From Motacilla alba alba (taxonomy: Eukaryota; Chordata; Aves; Passeriformes; Motacillidae), in the NCBI RefSeq assembly GCF_015832195.1, contig NC_052017.1, forward strand, positions 81,221,801-81,285,800: a DNA stretch of 64,000 bases, given 5' to 3'. This document shows, one piece after another, positions 24,474 to 38,068 of the stretch. The position numbers and the translations under genes were made by a program. Every line of letters starts with the position of its first letter. Position 1 is the first letter of the stretch. The notes beneath the pieces were generated by a model that ran no database searches, was not told the DNA's origin, and worked only from the letters and a program-made list of their open reading frames with translations.

Positions 24474-24588
24474 CTACTCGTAACTTGAAGTCATTAAATG
24501 AATGCTTGTTTATGACATCCAGTTTTGCCACCAAGGCAAATGCAAACTCCACCATGGTTCCTATGTGCATATATTGTCGTTCAGGTTC
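24474..24588 (-). CDS. ADCY2: ADCY2 coding exon (C2; G-beta-gamma-contact helix)
   Basis: This 115-bp exon encodes 38 residues, EPERQYMHIGTMVEFAFALV through FNDFKLRV, plus the first G of a Gly codon. Together with the final Gln of the previous exon it keeps QEPER, a QXXER motif noted in several G-beta-gamma effectors. The following helix belongs to the Gs-alpha and G-beta-gamma interaction surface. AKLDVINKHSF replaces the human GKLDAINKHSF. The donor is strong (G|GTGAGT). The acceptor AG is preceded by AATTC, with the pyrimidine-rich tract lying a few bases further upstream. Confidence 0.97.
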
Positions 24589-26616
24589 CTGAATTCAAAA
24601 GACAAACAAATGGCGTAAAATCGTTTTTGTGAGTCTCGGCGCTGTGAGAATACAATGAAAACATGCTGAACACTTGAAGACACTTAAGCCCTTAGGGATG
24701 TCCTCTGCAGGCAGATGCAGAGAAGTAATGTAGAAGGTGGTACCCTGTCCAGCATCAGTTAGATCAAACAATGGCTGAGGATGCATTTCACTTGTGTACA
24801 ACCAGGCAGTCTAGAGGAGATAGACCTGAACCATGCCTTATCCAACATTTTGATTGTCGATGACTGATTAGCTGTTGTTTAATCCCGCAGGCACTCAATA
24901 TCTATGTGTACCTAGAATTTGTTAATTCGTTTTCTTCAAGTGTCTGCTTCTATTGTATTCCCTTTCATAATAAATAATGCTTGTGGACAGCCCTACAGAG
25001 ATTCTTTCCTCTCACTGTTGCACAGCTCAGCGCCCTTATAAAATGCTTAAGATCCAGTGAAATTCACAATTTTAAGAATTCTTCCACTGATCTCATCTTA
25101 CAAGTACATCTGAGAACATTTAACAGACCTGAAAATTACTAAAACGCAAGAGGAAGAGGGCAACCCCACTCTGCACTTCTACGTACAGAGCTTATACCAC
25201 TAACCAAGGCTGTGGATTTAATCTCTCCTCATACATAACAAAGCAACCTTATTTTAAGTGCCGTTTTGAGTCCTTTCAGGCTGAGGAGAAAATTGATTTT
25301 GGTGTCCCACAGCCCAAGGTAGGATCCTGACAAGTGATTGATTTCATAAGACATGGACTCATTGATCTCTCTGAGAAATTACTGAATCTTCCCTATTTCT
25401 TGAGATAAAGGGACAGAAGAGATGGACAGATGACAGCTTCAGAGATGATTCATGGAGTGCATCAGCCTAGGGTGGGACAGTAGTGGTGCATGCTGCAGCA
25501 GCTGTTTAGGTAAATGAAGCCTGTTTCCTTTGGAGTTCACTCCTAGCTAAAACAGATGGTTTCCTGTTCAGCTGATATATTCAGACCCCTTCCTTAGGCA
25601 CTCAGTCTTCCTTGGATGCTTGTTTTAAGCTGGGGGTGGTTCCCAGCAGTATGTCTAGCAGTCAGTCACTGTCTCACTAGATACTGCAGGATCTGTGCAT
25701 CTTTGGGAATCTGGAATGAAGGCTGCTGAGTTCTGGTGGGTTTCTCTTGAGAATGAGAACTAAATCACCAAAGGAATGCTAAACTGTGGATCTCCTGATT
25801 GTGGAAATAACTCAGATGATAGATTCTTCCTCTGCATACACTAGTTTTAGTTGTGATTGAGAGCTCCCTATGTCTTCACATCTTCGGTCTGCAGTTTGGC
25901 AGTTTCTTCATCTCCTTCACCTCCCTGCATTAAATGTCAGAGCTAATTTAAAATAATTATTTGTCCTCAGAATTCTTAGGGTCTACAGTTCATGTAGCAA
26001 TTGCTTGTGTTTAGAAGGAACATGAATTTGGCAAGAGCACATTAATCCTTAGTAGAGACTGTGATGATTCTTAATTGCTGTCTCTCAGTTGCTAACCTGT
26101 AGTACTCTAAAGATCATGGCAGAAGCAAGGTTTTTGAATAAGTTATGAATTGCTTTGCTGATCTGGATTTCCACTGACTGCAGTTCCTAATCCTACCACA
26201 TTAAGTAAACTAGAAACAAAGGAACATATTCTCAATGCTGAGTGTGAGGGTTCTAAAAGTGTATACTCAGTAAGGCAAATCATCCCTCCCAGCTCACAAT
26301 GGAAAACTTTAATTCTTGCCATCTTTTGTATGCTCTGTAAATCCAGTCCTGATGCAGCACATAGGGATGAGATGCTGTACTGTATTTGGAGTAGAAGGCC
26401 TGTTTTAGCAAATACAGAGGTGGCATTTTCAAACTGCAATGTGAAGAAAAATTCACAGAGACTAATAAAGTATATACTTGTCCAGTACAATACAATCTAT
26501 GCTAATAAGAAAAAAAACTAGGCCACATTATTATACATAACCTGCAGCTTAATGAACAAAATTTTAGCCTTCATTTGAATATGCATTTTATTAAGCAGAA
26601 ACATGTTTTCCTGTAC
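24589..26616 (-). other. ADCY2: ADCY2 intron (2.0 kb)
   Basis: A GT-AG intron, AT-rich, with no recognised repeat or gene. Confidence 0.93.
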
Positions 26617-26724
26617 CTGACACTGTTCTTGGTTGGGTGTAGCACTGAGTCCTGTTGCTGCCATGTAAGTGCTTCCAATGGTTTTTATCTTTTCAACTCC
26701 ACTGAACTTTGGCTTTGACAGTAA
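26617..26724 (-). CDS. ADCY2: ADCY2 coding exon (C2 core with ATP-binding Lys; start of QEHA region)
   Basis: This 108-bp, phase-0 exon encodes 36 residues, LLSKPKFSGVEKIKTIGST through PNQEQCQ. The Lys in IKTIG (exon residue 14) corresponds to the adenine-recognising Lys938 of rat AC2, and the Ser in GST to the forskolin-contact residue Ser942. The exon ends in the region known as QEHA (rat 956-982), a G-beta-gamma contact site. Here the motif reads QEQC instead of QEHA or the human QEHS. The acceptor is TTGTTTTACAG and the donor CAG|GTACAG. Confidence 0.97.
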
Positions 26725-27803
26725 CTGTAAAACAAGGACAGTCATTCATTATTCATATCAGCAGCCCCGTTAGTCTAACACCAATCAGAGAATCAAATCG
26801 TAGAACAGTTTCTGTATGGACCTCAAATGGCTTCACAAATATATACAGGATGAAGGACTTAAGGATGGATAAAACAATGGTTACAGAACCTGAAGGAAAG
26901 GGAATTTCAGTCTTCTAAAATAACTTTTTACTATAAAGGAATGAAATTTATAGTAGTTGAGAATAAATTCTATCTTATTTTACATACAGCTTTTAAAAGT
27001 CAGTAGACTTTGCACTCATGTGATATTGGAACTGGATCACCATGCAAGCCAACAGTTAAGCTTTAGGCAGCTTTCTGAAAGTAAGCATCCATTCCATGCC
27101 AGTGGAATACTCCATGTCAACAGGACTAAAATCCAAGGATTTTAGTACATATATCCCAGTTTGTTTTTAAACACTGGACACCCAATGCTATCCAAATAGG
27201 TTTGCTGCTAAAATACCTCTATATCTGCAGATTCACAAATCCAGACTATGCTCTGTGAGTCATGACACAATTTTAATACCTTTTACTGGTATCTTCATCA
27301 CTAATAACTTCCCTATAGAGAAATACTGTTCTCAGTGAGGCCTTTATAGATGCCTTTTCCCAATCCATCTGCAGTCATGCTCTCCACTCACTTCTGACTT
27401 CAGAGAATGGAACATTACAACTTCTACAATCCTTTGATTTGCTTGTGTATCAAATCATCAGTGCAGATCAGGTATAACACAAAGGTTATACCTGACTTTA
27501 GACATTCATATTTAGAACCAATGGTTAATCCATGGCATGTAATGTAACTGTCTCAAGAACTGCAGCTAATGGGCAAAAAAAATAATACTCATAGGATTCT
27601 CATTATAGGAAATCAAAAGCAATTGAATATGATGTGAGATCAGTATCTGATTTATCTCACATAAATTTATTTTTCCTTTAATAGTCCCTGTAAGTATTTT
27701 CTGACAGCTTTTCCACTCTCCCCTCCAAGAATGTTTTCTGATGTTGCATATCATGAGTTAGTTAGATTGAAACCATATGTCAATCACTGTTGTAGGTACA
27801 TAC
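26725..27803 (-). other. ADCY2: ADCY2 intron (1.1 kb)
   Basis: A GT-AG intron with nothing recognisable beyond splice signals. Confidence 0.93.
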
Positions 27804-27950
27804 ATCATCAAAGTCCGCAATGATCTCATTTAGCAGCCTGAGACATTCCAACCCTTCCTTATTAACATCAGATTCTGTGTAAAATTCCTTGAAATCCGGA
27901 ACAGAGGCAAACATGACACACACGCAGTCATATGACTGGTGATACAGATC
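27804..27950 (-). CDS. ADCY2: ADCY2 coding exon (C2 catalytic core, first part)
   Basis: This 147-bp, phase-0 exon encodes 49 residues, [20 protein letters not shown] through [11 protein letters not shown]. It is the first beta-alpha-beta unit of the C2 domain. The [12 protein letters not shown] strand occupies the place where the C1 half has its metal-binding aspartate motif; the C2 half of class III cyclases does not bind the metals. The acceptor is TTTTGGACAG and the donor GAT|GTATGT. The segment is almost identical to mammalian ADCY2. Confidence 0.97.
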
Positions 27951-30900
27951 CTGTCCAAAAGAAAACAGTATAAAGAAAAAAAAATTATCATACCCAGCTG
28001 TAAATAACTTTCCTTATTAACATGCAGTATCCAGGATCTAAAAACAGAGGTGCTGCAGTAGTTGGAATGCCTTAAGATGGATATTGGATGTTTTTTGCAT
28101 TTAGCTGCATTTATTAATTTTAAACAATGCATAAACCAGTTCATAAAAGAGACTTAACATATAAAGTTGAAAATATTGTAATGATTTTTTTTTCTTCCTG
28201 AACATTAACTTTCTGAAAACAAAATGTTCACTAATTTATTGGATAGGGCCCATCTCTGAGACTTCTTATGATGAGAATTTAGTCTGGCTTACATGGCTGA
28301 AAATGTATTTTGTAAAACAATATTGGATTTATTATTAGCTGTTTGTTATTGGACTAACTAAAAAACTGAACCAAAGTCACAAACTCAATGTACTACAAAT
28401 GCATAATGAAAAATGACCCTGATTGATGGTTCCCAACTTAATATGCCTAAGAGGACAAAATAATTATCCTTTCTTTTGCATAACAAGGATCTGGGCCAAA
28501 AAGAAAGAATTTATCTGAACTGAAACTTACTTACGGCAGAGTCTGCACTGCCTTCTGTGACCACTGAAATGAGAGCATTTCTATTCCACAGAAAGATTCT
28601 GGTGCTAAAAATGACCACCTCCCACTACCCCCTTCACTTTCCTCTCCACTGCCCTTGAACATTAGAGTATCTCTACTTCAGGACAAATTCACATCCCTCC
28701 AAAAAAGATAGAAAGAAAGAAAATTTATTAATCTAACCCTTAAAAAAGAAATAACATCTATACATAAAGGCAGACAAAGCAATAAATGAGGCTGCTATCT
28801 ACTTTAATGTAAAACTACCTTCAAGTTATTATTTGAGCAAAAAGGGATTTCAATACTCACACGAAAAGGATTTATTCTGTGAGTTCAAGAAGCATAAGAT
28901 ATTTCCCTTTTTACTTAGCAAAGCTTGGGTTTTGCAATTTGACAAGATTGAAATTTTTGCAATCCATTCTTTTGGAAGAATGTGGTGTGTCTGTACACAG
29001 ATGTGCTCAGACATAGTGGATCTTTACTGCTGATGTATAACTGAAAAATAACAAAACTATGGGAAAACTGCTGACTGCTTCATCCCGTCACAGGTGTGAG
29101 GGAAGTTTTGAGCAAACATGAAAATAATGATGGACAGGAAGGAACATGTGCAGCTGGAGGAGATAGATTTTTTATTACTAGATTTTTGTGCCTACTGTAT
29201 TTTCTAGGGATTTTATACCCATAGCATCGCTGAAGCTCTACCATAATTGTATGCTGTAGGGATGGAATATATTGATTCACAGCTCCATGTTGCACCATGG
29301 TTAAATCCCAATTTTTGAGACTCTGCTGTGGGAAACCCAAGGGTCAAGCCAGTAAGGAAATCTGGTCTGAATGTGAGTCTGAGGTGTGTGGGGAGTCAAG
29401 CGGGGCACCTGTTGGCTCACTGGAGCTGCCCACTGTGAAGGGAATTTGGTCCCTTCTCAGGTGGTGCAGGTGTGACTTTCAGAGTGGCTCCTGGATGGTC
29501 AGATGGAGTATTTCCTTAACAAGGTACAGCGACTACATTCTGTGGTTAACTCAGCGTTACTTCTATTTCCTCAGGTCATCTTCCCTGTAATTTTATTTCA
29601 ATTATAGTGACCCATTTGTCCTCCTTCCTAGCTAATACTGGCAATATCCATCTCCACTAATGAATGCTCAATAATATAGCACCATCATGAAAACAACAAC
29701 AACTGGCACTATTTATAACCAGATAAGTAGTAATTGTGACTATCACAATAAATTTCAGAGAATTTCAAGGAGTCATCCCCATCTAGTTTATTTTGATCAT
29801 AATAATAAAGGATGTTACAATCTAGTGCCTTAATTTTCCTGAGAATTCTTCTCTTGAAACAGTACTCTCCAAAATGTGTAGTCAGAAAATGAAGTGCAAT
29901 ACTATTCTAGGAAGGAACAGCTTTTATTATTTAAACAAAAACAAAATCATCCTGTCTTTTGCATTCAATCCTTTTCTTTTTCTTCTTTAATACCATCTGA
30001 AATTCTGCAAGTATGTTCCTTTTACTGTCCCCTCATCTCCAGTGCCTGAAGATCTTCCTGGGACAGAGAAGGCAAACCAGTCCAATTCTATCCCTTGGAT
30101 GGGCATGGTGGTCAGCTTCTCTGGGGCAGAATTTTTGCTCTAAGTAAGGTGCTAGCTCCATCCTGTAGCTAATAAAGCACTACTCCTCCTGCTCAGTGAT
30201 GGGCTTGCCAGTTAGCTTGCAGCACAAAAGCTCCCAAGCACTTTTTACTAATAGGGAATCTGAAGGATAAAAACATTAAGGAGAAAGCTGCAAGAGCCAG
30301 GTGCAGATACATTTAATCCTGGCCCTGTTTCCTGCTTTTCATTTTAGATTTGAGCCTGTCTTTTTCAATTGGAAAATAACCTGTCTTGTATCCAGCATGC
30401 AGACTATAAGCAGAACCCAGCTCTGGAGGTTCTGGTAAAGCAAACAAACCTTTATCATTTGTTTTGAAGGAACTTTATTTTTGGTGTCTTAGCATTAATC
30501 AATATAGATATCTTGTTATAAAAAGACCTTTGTTGGTCATTTGAAACTACAGTCCAACTGCTCCCAGTTAGCATTCATCCACTCACTTTTTCCCTTTTCA
30601 TTTCTCCTGACTACTTTTCAGCAGCACTTTGTTTTCCCTTTTCTCCATATACAGCTGCATGCATAAAATACTAAGGGAAATATTATTTGCAAATAGAATA
30701 TTCATCCATTTTCTTAATATCAGAATCTGTTTTAAACAGAAAAGAACATAAAACTATAGTAACTTGAATGTTTGCAGCTAAGGAAAATGTCTACAAATTT
30801 CAATGTCTTATCTGTTGATTTAGGTATTCACACAAAGAAAACAAAGGCCTAATCTGCCCTAACATCTGTATCTACATACAGAACCATGCTGATATTGAAA

Positions 30901-32196
30901 CAAATCTAAAGACATGACAGATACTTATATTCCTGAATACTTCCAGAGATTTGAAAGGGCCTTCCTTCGAAAACTGTTGAAAGAAACAAAACAACTTGAG
31001 TTCGGTTTTTTGGTTTGTTTTCTTTTTTCAATGGATGTCATTAAAATAATGTCAAATTATTTTTACTTTACCTGACATGATGAACTGGGGAGCTCAGCAC
31101 TTTACAATTTCTGTGCTTCATTAAATTAAGTAAATTCATTCCAACCTCATTCAAGAAGAATCTTGAGGAGTGACAAGATAAATCTGGTAGCTGATACAAA
31201 GGTAAGCAGATGGTGTTGCTCTGCTGGGGGGCTGAGGTGGAGTAGCACATAATCAAGAAAGCAATCTCCTAATGGTTTGCTGTGTTTAATGCCTTAACTG
31301 AGAACTGGAGCTGAGTCAAGTTGGCTTCCAGCCAAAATCTTCACTGCATTCAAAGGAACCCCAGAGCAATTTTTGTTAGCTACCAAATGAATATTTTCAG
31401 GGAATACTGAAGTATTGAAATGAAAACCACAGTGAAAAAGAAGATGTTGCCCTTTTCGTCTTAGGAGATCAAAAATGAATACCTAAATCTGCCCTCTGCC
31501 CTCTTTTGTCTTTTTAGAAACAATTATTTGACAAGTACAAGTAATTAAAAATCTTACATTTAAGATCTCCATAGCTGTTACTCTGTCTAAATGGATTTTA
31601 TATATACTTTTTTTCTTTATTATTACTGTAAAGGAATAGTAGGAGCAGATCTAATTTCCAGAAAAGTAAAGATGGATCTTTTGGGTGACTTTTCTGGTGC
31701 TGGGATTAGGTCCATTAAGCAGTGAATAAACAGGTAATTCAGTGTTCAGAACATCTTTCCAGAATTAACATAGCCGCTATTTCGGGGAAAAGGTTAATTT
31801 TCACTCCAATAAACAAGCTCTCCAGTTAACAGAAGAAAATGCAGAACCCGGTTGCAACTCCACTCTGATCATGGAGGAAAAAGTATCTGAATGCATATGA
31901 TTTAAAATTAAACCCATGTTGATTCAGCCATTCTGTTCTTCCTCCTCCTCACCTATTTTTACCATCCTTCAATAGGCAAAGTGCATTGCCACTTAGGAAA
32001 ATTTTACCTTTTTATTTCAAGGTATTATGGTACATTCAGTGCTGTAAAGCAAACCTTACAGGAAGGAATGGGGAAATGAAAGTGTCTGTAAATGTATATT
32101 TTTGCTGTAAGGACCTACTGTTCAAAACAGCATTAAGTGGTATTTCCAGGGTACACTGCTTTCCTACAGAGCAGAGGATATACAGAGACAGCTGAC
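27951..32196 (-). other. ADCY2: ADCY2 intron (4.2 kb)
   Basis: A GT-AG intron. A GC-richer patch at about 29290-29590 resembles part of the unclassified repeat at 55 kb. The rest shows no recognised feature. Confidence 0.9.
29290..29590 (+). repeat. Unclassified interspersed-repeat remnant
   Basis: A locally GC-richer stretch containing acccaagggtcaagccagt, close to acccaagggttgagctagt in the 55-kb block (55331-55349), with a similar run of following words. This suggests shared origin. Class unknown. Confidence 0.3.
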
Positions 32197-32355
32197 CTCA
32201 TTCTTCAGGTTTCTTGCCAAGAAGTGTTCAGCTACGTGGGCTGGAAGCACATTCTCCAGAAGCACCCGATTTAGGTTCTCCATGGTTTCAATCTCCTCCC
32301 GCTCTTTTTTGAACTTGTTCTTCCACAGGAAGTCTAACCTACAGTAATATTCATT
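32197..32355 (-). CDS. ADCY2: ADCY2 coding exon (start of C2 cytoplasmic domain, helical linker)
   Basis: This 159-bp, phase-0 exon encodes 53 residues from NEYYCRLDFLWKNKFKK to FLARNLKNE. It covers the charged helical linker that couples helix 12 to the C2 catalytic domain (KKEREEIETMENLNR) and the conserved LLENVLPAHVAEHFL segment that begins the cyclase homology domain. The acceptor is CTTGTAACAG. The donor GAG|GTCAGC departs from the usual GTRAGT and is the weakest splice site of the set, but the reading frame and homology stop exactly there. Confidence 0.97.
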
Positions 32356-35300
32356 CTGTTACAAGAGGACACAGAAGTAAAGAAACAATAGGCATCTTGT
32401 CCTGCTGGAGTACAGGTTTAAGAGACAAAATAAGCACAGTACACAACCCCTACAATGCTATTATTTGGCTACTCAAATATAATTCCAGGTCCCACAGAAG
32501 TCAAACCCCAAGCATACACTTTGTGACATACAATTTATCAAATCCAATAAAAAGGCCCAGGAGAAAATAAGAAAAGTTGCAAGGTACCTTAAACAAAGGA
32601 AGATTTATTTATCTACTCTTAAACTTGAGTAGAAATTAATTTCAGAAATCAAACACTTTAATGGAAACAATTTACAGTTTTGTAACTTAATATTATTTTG
32701 TAAGTGCGGAATTTCACTTACAATAATGGGCATTTCAGGAAGACCCTAACTTTTACTAACTTGAACTTACACCACACCACTAGCCTGGCAGAAAGAAAAC
32801 AGACTATTGATATGATATGCATTCGGTATATCAAATCATGATCAGACTATCAAAAATGGCCCAGTCAGTTGGGCCAACTCAGTTGAGTTTTTGTTTTGTT
32901 GGTTGCTTTTTTTTTTTTTTTTTTTGATTGGTTGGTTGGTTTTACACTCCTTCCTGTAATACTTTATCCTGCTTTTCTTTTTGTCCCAGAGTTTTCACAG
33001 TAGCTTTCCAGTAATCACAACAATACCTGGAACCATATGAAAATATGCAACATCCTTAGAGTATCAGTATGTTTTGAGATCAAATTTCACTAGAAAGGTG
33101 GTGGAAAATTAATAAAACTGCACTTTCATGGAGCTCTCTCCACTTCCTTTCAATACTGTCGAGGTGTTGTCATGAATTCTTGGCATTATTTCCACAGTAA
33201 AGCCTCCTCCAGCCTATCTCATTTGACCTGATAAAAATCCAGAGCTCTTTCAATGTAGTCTTAATGGTTTAACACTATCAGGCAATCTCAATGAAGACTA
33301 TGTTATTAACCAGGAAAATATGATTATGATGGCAATCCTATTATAGAAAAACTTAAAAGTGCTAGCTACTGATATTAGCAGTCAGTAAGCATTGACATAA
33401 AAAATGAGAGTAGTCCTTCTGCCTGGACAGTGGCTGTCACAGCTCAAAATGATTCATAGGTATTCTACTGAGATCACAGCCAAAGATAAGAGTAGAAAGT
33501 TGAAATTAGATGGTATAAAATGATTTGGCAAGCTTTTAAAAGGCAACAAAAGAAAAAAAAAAACCACAAACTGATGAAGCAAAACTGCATCTGCCAAATA
33601 CTTGCAGGATGAAAAAAACAGTAAGAGGAAAATGATTCCTCCACTTAAATGCATAGAGAGAAATATACTCAGGTTTCCTTTGATTTGGTTGATAAGGGCC
33701 AGTTACTATTTAATATTTAATTACAAAACTGAAAGAGAACATCCAGCACATGAAATCACTGTTAACATACTCCCTTTGTGCTGATACCGATACTACTAAG
33801 GACAGAATGCAGACCTCAAATGCACTGCAAAAGAAATATTCTGCCTATTCTGACTCAAAGGTGACATTCTTCTAAAAGTAAAAGAGGTCTTGACATCTTA
33901 GAATGGATCATGCTGCATCGCAGAAATCTGGACTTTGAATGTCAAAGAAACAGACAAGCTGGATATTTTAAATAATTGTATGTTACTAAAGGATATTTGC
34001 AAACTATAAGCAAAATAAGAGTGGGCAGAGACTTAAATACTTGTACAGACAATCATAAAGGTACAGAGAACCTGAGAACAGATTTCGGCAGGAATTCAGA
34101 AATAGGATTTTATTGTTGCCCTGTCATTGTGCCTGTGTTAAATGGCAATTATCAGTCCTATAAATTTTGGGGTCATGAATAGGGATTTTTTTCAGAACCG
34201 TCCACGTGACACAAAATACATGCAGTCACTTTTTTAGAATGTCTTTTTTATACATATGTTAGATATTTATACATCCAAGAACTTGGATTAGTATAAATAT
34301 AAATGCACATAGATGGTAAATTCAAATGCCACAAATGGTATTCATGCAGAAAAAAATCCAGTAAAACCTTACATGTCAAAATTCTTGGCATAAATTGACA
34401 AAAGTAACATGGATGCCTGCTGAAATTAAATATCCATAGATTGTTCCAATTTTGTAGTGATAAGAAAAGGTGGTAGCTAAGTGAAGTTTTCAAAAATATG
34501 CTTCTTCTTTAAAAGCTAGTATAAAAAAGCCTTACTCTTTACTGAATTATATTTAGGCTGCTCCAAAAAAGGGCAAAGAGAACTTAGAGATCAAAAAAGA
34601 AAAATCAGAATGTATTCTACAATTTTCTTTGAAATTAGAAAAGTCAGCATATCATATTTCAAAAAGAGCACTAGCTTATTAACTTAGTTTGAATTGTTGT
34701 GGTGGTGGTTTTGTTTGTTTGTTTGACATGATACAAAACTTATTCTGATCGATTAAGACAGACAGAGTGTTAGAGAACTGACAAAGGGTACAGATACAAG
34801 TCAAGTCTTTGGAAAAGAAGCAGAAACAATAGAGCAAGGTACTTTGTAAAAAAAAAAAAAAGTAACTGCTAAGGAAAAGACCTATCTAGACACCTATCTA
34901 CAACTGGAAGAGTTGACATAATTTCTGTAAACATGCCTCCATCTACTACAAAGAAGTAAATGGTCATGTGACTAGCAGTGAAATTTGAAATAAGTTTTCA
35001 TTGAATTCTTTCAGAAGAGGCTCTTGAAGAGACTAGTTTGTTCAAAAAGAGAATTCCCTCACAAAATAAAAGCTCAATAAAAAACAGAACAGAGACAACA
35101 AAGGAACAGTTTTTACAGCTCTGGGAAGCTGCCACAAGCACCTCAGCAGTAAAACAACCAATGAAATTCAGTGTGGATAACTACAATGTAATCAATCATG
35201 GAAAACTATACAGCCAGCCTACAGAGGAACGGGACACATAATATTTTAGGTACTGTTGAGAAAGGAATTCACAGCTATGTCAATACTGGATTCAAAGCAG

Positions 35301-37983
35301 ATCATAAGAGACATTTAGTGCTCAACTGTGTTTAAAAGTGAGCACACTCCTTTCAAAGTCAAGCCCACAGCAATCTGGATTCTCCTGGGAAGGGTGGAAG
35401 AATCACCATTCTCAACACATTGTCTGCCTGTTGCCAGCCCATTATCAAGTAACTGTCAGGATCTGTATGCAGGGTGAAATGAGTCACTTCGTCTCAGTGT
35501 CAGGAAATGGTTGTCACCTATACTGGCAGGGCCATCAAAAAAAACCAGTTCTGCTTTTTCCATCTCGATTTTTTCTGTTCACCCCATTCTTCTGGCACAA
35601 GCATTGCTGTGGCCACACCATAAATCTTGAAAATAGATCTGGCTCAAAACCAACCATTTCTGCAGGGTTAATTTTTAATTCTGACCATTTCCCTATTTTG
35701 ATCCACTATACATCTACAGAGTGAGCTGGGCCAGTACAAATGAGGAGATAAAAGGATAAGAATAAACAGCTGAGGGAAGGTCTGCTTCTTCCAGTGGTGA
35801 TTCTAGCTGTGCAGCTAAAGGAATTACGTAGGCTCATAAACCATGTAATGATATACTAACTCTTCCTCTCTTTGTCCCCACTGAACCAGAGGCACTGATC
35901 CTCTGCCTCTGCTTTTGATTCAGGAGAGGCATCTCTATGACCAGTGGTGAGCATGTTCATAGAGCTAGGCTTGCAGGAAGGCATCCACTTTTTGTTTGGA
36001 TGAACGTTTTGGTTACTCATCCTGAGGACAGAGGAGCACCAATGGCAGCTGAGGGGAAGTGGAAAGGCCATCCTTTTCATCAGTGGCTATTATCTTTAGC
36101 ATTTTTAAAATAATCAGATATCAAAAAAAGAAAACCTATGTATTATCTGCAAAAAAATGCAATAACTAACAGAAAAATTACTTGCATATTACCCTCTGTG
36201 GAAGAAGGGTAAGGAAGAATTTGACTTTGTTCACACTGCCAAGATGGCTCAACAGCATCCTACAAGTGCCACTCCATAAAAGTAGAAAAGAGGAGGTTTA
36301 AAAACAGAAAGACAGACACTGTCACGTGCATTTTTATCAAACTGTGAAATTCATTATCAGTGTTGGGAACACCAGGAAGATAAAATGGGTTAAAAAGGGA
36401 TCAGACAGTGAAACAGAAAGTAGAACAGCCAATAGCTATTAAACACAGACACAGGAATACTAACTGGCAGAAGGTGGGAAGTATATGTCTGTGAATAGGT
36501 GACTCTATGCAGGTTGATTTCCTCCCCTATTCTTTTCCCAAGCATTTGCTACCAATCAATATCACCAACAGTAAGTTTAAATGGCAGGTCTTATGCCAGG
36601 TATGTATTAAATTAGTTCATAACATTTTCCATTTTAGACTTTGCTTGAGAGCATTTGAAAATGCAGAAGCTTTTTTCTCCTTCTTCTTTAAGGGAGAGTA
36701 AGTTAGAAAAATCAAAGGCAAAAGACTGAAGAGTTACATATAAGTGATATCATGACAAGGACCCTGGACATGGACCTACAGCTCTGAAAAGGCTCTGAAG
36801 ACTTTTTCCATTATACAATCATTTCTTAGTTAGTGTGACAGAGAACACCTGTAGTTGCGGGCAGAACAAACTTCTTTGTTGATGTGACTGAACACATAAG
36901 TAAATCTTTCCTTTTCCAGTGAAGATGATATTCCTTCTCCTTTATTCTTGGTATTGCACCCTTTGCCTCCATTTGAAACTTGGGTTGACAGGGACTAAAG
37001 ATTCTCCACTGATGGGATGAAAAACTTGTCCCTCTTTCTGAGGGAAAGTAGCTGTGCTCTAGACCTACTCTGTCACGACCATCAAATGAACAAACTCTAA
37101 GTGCTGCTACTGACAAGGCAGATGAAGAATGTTATTTCTAAATCTAGAAGGATGTTCCCCACTACAATAAATACTGCGGAAACTGCCAGATAAGAATTTT
37201 TTGTGAAGTAACCTGCAGGGCCTGCATGGCAATTTAAATGACAGTCATTAGCTTTTGAAGGAGTTGTAATAAAAATGAATGATTTAAGGACAGTCTGGGA
37301 TAAAGTCCTTTCCAAGGCTGCAGCCTGTGAAGGCTCAGGCTGTTCATGAGATCTCACATGGATTGCCTCGTCTGTTTCAGAGCCCTGTCTTGTGCACTGC
37401 ATTGTTCTAGCACGATGGGCTGGAATTGCAAGTCCGGGGATTTAGAGAAAGAACTGCCCTTGCATCTTCCCTCAGCTTAGTACAGGGTAGGATCATTGAC
37501 ATCACATTTGTTCTGGAAAAGCACAACTGGGTCATAAAAAGAGTAGTTTCCTGTTGGGTCACAGTTTTAGTGCAACCATGGCCTCAGCATGTAGTACACT
37601 TCTGTGTGCATGCTGTATTGTTTCTGTGTCTGCACCAAATTGTAATAACTGTGAAGAAAATAGCTTGCAATTAAGCAACCAGGGAGACAGCAGATGGATG
37701 CAGACAGATGGGAACAAGCTGGGAAGCTACGAGCCACTACTGGTCAGAATGAGAAGCAATAGTCACAGTACACTATCAGCATAGTGTCAGTGATAGTTAT
37801 TGGTGCGTTTTAAGGGCGTACCAGAAGGCAAGAAAGAAAATAATGTTATTGATGCTCCTGACACTCCTTTGCAAGGGTATGGGAAAGAACAGGACAAAGG
37901 TGTTTCTTTGAGAAGGTGACAGGCTGCATGTGGCAGCTGGCATTGTGTCCACTAGTGCAGGTGAAGAGAAGTGTGCATCTTAC
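32356..37983 (-). other. ADCY2: ADCY2 intron (5.6 kb)
   Basis: A GT-AG intron. A long poly-T tract with TTGG units lies at about 32909-32940 and poly-A near 34849-34860. No interspersed repeat or other gene was recognised. Confidence 0.9.
32909..32942. repeat. Poly-T followed by (TTGG)n
   Basis: A T run of about 17 bases passes into gattggttggttggtttt. A simple repeat within an ADCY2 intron. Confidence 0.8.
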
Positions 37984-38068
37984 CTGTCTACCCAAAACCA
38001 GTAATGTGATGAAGAATATGAACAAGGAAATTGAGCCCATTGTCTTCAGGTCCTTCAGTATTCCTGGC
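37984..38068 (-). CDS. ADCY2: ADCY2 coding exon (helix 12)
   Basis: This 85-bp exon supplies the third base of a split Arg codon and then 28 residues, PGILKDLKTMGS through ITLLVLGRQ. GSISLFIFFITLLVLG is transmembrane helix 12, the last membrane span before the cytoplasmic C2 domain. The acceptor is ATTTTATAG and the donor CAG|GTAAGA. Mammalian ADCY2 has Trp where this sequence has Leu (PGIWKD versus PGILKD); otherwise the segment is nearly unchanged. Confidence 0.96.
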
